64,000 nucleotides of DNA, taken from Aphelenchoides besseyi (Eukaryota; Nematoda; Chromadorea; Rhabditida; Aphelenchoididae). Where the stretch lies: contig JAMPIQ010000001.1 in assembly GCA_024699855.1 (NCBI GenBank), positions 4,960,001-5,024,000 of the forward strand, in the 5' to 3' direction. A model generated the notes under the pieces. It was not told where the DNA came from and did not search any database. It saw nothing but the letters and a program-made list of their open reading frames with translations. Below are positions 61,594-64,000 of the stretch, piece by piece (position 1 is the stretch's first letter; the number at the start of each line of letters is the position of its first letter). The position numbers were made by a program, and so were the translations under genes.

Positions 61594-61665
61594 TTCCGAT
61601 GCCGGGAATCGAACCCGGGCCTTGTGGGTGAGAGCCACAAATCCTAACCACTAGACCACATCGGA
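61594..61665 (-). tRNA. tRNA-Glu (CTC anticodon)
   Basis: 72 bases fold as a canonical cloverleaf: acceptor TCCGATG/CATCGGA with discriminator A; D arm with TGGTCTAGTGGTTAGGAT; anticodon arm TTGTGGCTCTCACCCACAA with anticodon CTC; T arm GGTTCGATTCCCG. A and B boxes are intact and an oligo-T terminator lies seven bases downstream (61583-61587). Functional glutamate tRNA reading GAG. Confidence 0.97.
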
Positions 61666-62026
61666 AGACATTGAGGAGAAGCAAGACACTACATTTGTTC
61701 CTCGCCCCTTTGTTGTTCTCTTTGGCGCCCTTTGAGCGAAGATCGCGATAAGTTTTTTGTTTCGTTTAAGAGGTATTTTCACTAGAAACGATTTCCTAGT
61801 GTAGAGAACCAACCAGTGTTATGAAATGGTTTATTGACTCATTAAAAAAGATGTAAATTACGAGAAAAAGTGGAAAGTGTAACACCGAGACTGATTGACT
61901 TTACAAGTCTAGAAACGAGGTCGCATTCTGTCATCTTTTTCAAACACGAGAAGCTCGTCAAATTCAGCAAAACGATTAAGATCTCTGAAACAAGCCACAC
62001 TGTTTTCCACTCATTACTCGTTGTCT
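61666..62026. other. Spacer between tRNA-Glu and last gene
   Basis: 361 bases with the 3' UTR of the last gene on the minus strand. A 62-codon frame is judged chance. Nothing else seen. Confidence 0.5.
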
Positions 62027-63864
62027 TCACCCTTTGTTTGGATTATAAGCACCTGATCGTTGAGCTTCGATATCGTTTGGAATCAGTTGTCGAAAGCCAT
62101 CCTTGTCACACGAAGCCGGATAGATAACAGTGGGTGGTCCATGCGAAATTATTTTGACATCACCTAAGCCAAAAGGATTGCAATATCGTTGAGAGAAGCT
62201 CAACTAACGATTGCGAATCAGAGAAATTGGAAATTTGATATCAGCACGTCGGGCTTCGGCAATTTGTAGCAATGGTTCGTTAGGTATGTAAAACTGAAAT
62301 AAAAGGTATTGGGGATACAATCAATTGATTCACAAACCATCAGTTCGTCGCAACGAGCACACGAATTGTCAATATGTGTGTAAATGTAATCCAAAATCTT
62401 TCCATCTTCTACGAACATCTGATGGTGTTCGGCATCAATTCCCCATCTGCCTTCTGAATATCCGTAGGCAGCAACGGTTGAAAAGAGGCGTCGAAGAAGA
62501 ACACAGAACGCACTTGCTTTCGCGTAAATTGCTTCAACTCCGTCAGTCTTCTTCGTTTGTTGCCATTCAGTATACGCATCATGTGCCTTTTGCCTAAACT
62601 ACAAGTGAATTCGAGATGTTACAAGGAGCCCACCAATAGTTTTTAACGTCGCCATTGAACTGTTTTCTTGCAAACTTTTGAGTTTCGTAGAAAAGACAGA
62701 AAAGCAAATTGGTAGTCGTTTTGTTCATGTAAATCACCGTCTCGCCATCACTTCGTAATGGACATTTTGAGAGTTGTGGACTGTCGACCATCTGGCGAAC
62801 CAATCGGTTCAGGAAATGAAGCCACGACAAACGCTCATCAACTAAAACACTTTGAATTCAGATGTTTAGATCGTTGTTTACATCGCTTTTTGAGTTCATT
62901 CGGAGTCCAAAAATATGCCTGATGCAAATGCACTAACAGAACGACGGCTTTTTTGCATGTTTCCAACTCCAGCGCCTGGAATCGTTGTTCGAAGAAGTCG
63001 TACAAGATCGAGCGAACGACTCGTCGAGGAATATACGGAAACTTCAACGCAACACATTTGATCATTTGAACGGCCTGATGATTCCCCTCGACTCGTTCGA
63101 AAATGGAAGTGATATCACGTTCAAACCGGGGAACAATGTACATCTGTAAGAATTATCATCTCATCATATAACCAAAAACGTTACTTCGGGATCTTCCACA
63201 GGGTTCAGTTCGTAGAAAGCGAATGGATTCGATCGAAGCGCCTCTTCCGGTTTATATTGAGCAAAAACCTCGAGTGCTTCCGTTGACCATTTGTAGACTT
63301 TATCTTCTGCAATGCGTAGATAAATGATTGAAGTCATTCGATAACAAACTCAATAGACGTTGAAGGAGCACTTTTTGGCAATTGCGCGATTTTTTCACGT
63401 TCATGTGTCGAGCGATTAGACGCATCATATCCAAAACCATTGGTACTACAATTTGACTCCAATCCACTTCCAAGTCCCTATTTTTAACGATCAACTCCAA
63501 GGTCTCCAACACAAAAACATAGCTCACAGCCCTTGTGCGACATGGCAATAGAATTTCATTGATGATCAAATCGGCCGTGAGTCGTTCGTTCTTCGGCGAC
63601 TCAACTAAAACAATCGAATTGAAGGTATTCGCGCACAACAAACCCACGTTGTTTATCAATCCAGACACCAACTTCTATGGCCACTAACTGAAAGGTCCTC
63701 TTGTCGTTGGAATCCAAAGCTTTCGCGAGAAGCTGACTGATCGTATGAATTGAGGAATCGGGAGTGATTTCTTTGGCAAAATTGACTGGTATCTCCATTT
63801 CTGCCACGACTAAACTGCGAAATGAACGACGCTTTGGAAGCAGCAGGCGCAATTCATTAAACAA
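62027..63864 (-). CDS. Unidentified helical protein, possible HEAT-like repeats
   Basis: Multi-exon, about 500-550 residues, ending GAYNPNKG before the stop at 62027. Segments: MEIPVNFAKEITPDSSIHTI, TADLIINEILLPCRTRAVSY, IVVPMVLDMMRLIARHMNVK, VYKWSTEALEVFAQYKPEEA, MYIVPRFERDITSIFERVEG, CKKAVVLLVHLHQAYFWTPN, LSWLHFLNRLVRQMVDSPQL, and a C-terminal part with GPPTVIYPASCDKDGF. The leucine-rich helices resemble HEAT/ARM repeats. One stretch (LYDFFEQRF to VVLLVHLHQ) recalls the C-terminal helices of NELF-B, but the rest does not, so no identity is claimed. Start is either 63864 or the ATG at 63798 that follows a CGCAG acceptor. Introns of about 40-45 nt. Confidence 0.7.
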
Positions 63865-64000
63865 ACGGTGAAAGCCAATGGTTGCGATGAGAAAGTCGTT
63901 TTTTGTTCAGTTCACTGGAAACCGCGGAGGCTCACAAACGAAAGACAAACAATCACTTGACTATTACAATAAACCTGATTTACTTTCTTATAAAATCAAC

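Noticed and set aside
63600..63671. Two open minus-strand frames suggesting a frameshift in the last gene
   Set aside because: A 43-nt intron with GTGGGT donor and TTTTAG acceptor joins the two frames in phase, so no frameshift is needed.
1..64000. Search for mobile elements, CRISPR arrays, operons or viral genes
   Set aside because: No transposase, reverse transcriptase, integrase, capsid-like protein, long terminal or tandem repeats were recognised; all clear genes are spliced animal genes.

Overview
This is eukaryotic nuclear DNA from a small-genome invertebrate, most likely a nematode or a close relative. The evidence is protein genes cut by very many tiny GT-AG introns (mostly 37-48 nt), a receptor guanylyl cyclase of the type nematodes carry in large numbers, a MATH/BTB (BATH) protein, an animal NADAR protein, a farnesylated nuclear lamin, and homologs of HMBOX1, septin, RhoGDI, CD36, STEEP1 and CIAO3. 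CpG is not visibly depleted. The species cannot be named from the sequence alone. Gene models were built by hand, joining exons so that splice sites and codon phase agree; every exon sum was checked for phase where coordinates are given.

Layout. 1-1.3 kb: 3'-truncated multi-pass membrane protein (-). 1.3-12.0 kb: no gene recognised. 12.0-18.3 kb: HMBOX1-type homeobox gene (+) with unusually long introns. 18.8-20.7 kb: degenerate DEAD-box helicase (+), convergent with lamin (-) at 21.0-23.1 kb. 25.3-27.9 kb: a two-RING protein, a small single-pass membrane protein and RhoGDI (all +). 27.9-33.6 kb: gene-poor, one doubtful small gene. 33.6-34.7 kb: Snail/Scratch-type zinc-finger factor (+), convergent with a complete receptor guanylyl cyclase (-) at 35.0-39.0 kb. 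39.7-40.9 kb: a tRNA-like relic and two short ORFs. 41.8-42.8 kb: EH-domain (REPS-like) gene with an in-frame TAA. 43.9-49.7 kb: NADAR (-), STEEP1 (-), CIAO3/NARFL (+) sharing a 260 bp divergent promoter with STEEP1, then a CD36-family receptor (+). 49.9-54.8 kb: MATH-MATH-BTB, a secreted helical protein of unknown family, and ribosome-biogenesis factor NSA2 (all -). 55.4-56.9 kb: septin (+), convergent with a short-chain dehydrogenase (-). 59.2-61.5 kb: secreted TolB-like propeller (-) and a small membrane protein (+), then tRNA-Glu(CTC) (-). 62.0-63.9 kb: unidentified helical protein (-).

The genes are mostly housekeeping or developmental and do not form one pathway. No mobile element, CRISPR array or operon-like defence system was found. 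The best leads are splicing oddities (three GC-AG introns, a relaxed GTNNG donor consensus), the stop codon in the REPS-like EH domain, the degenerate helicase, a shortened Snail-type finger array and several unrecognised small proteins.
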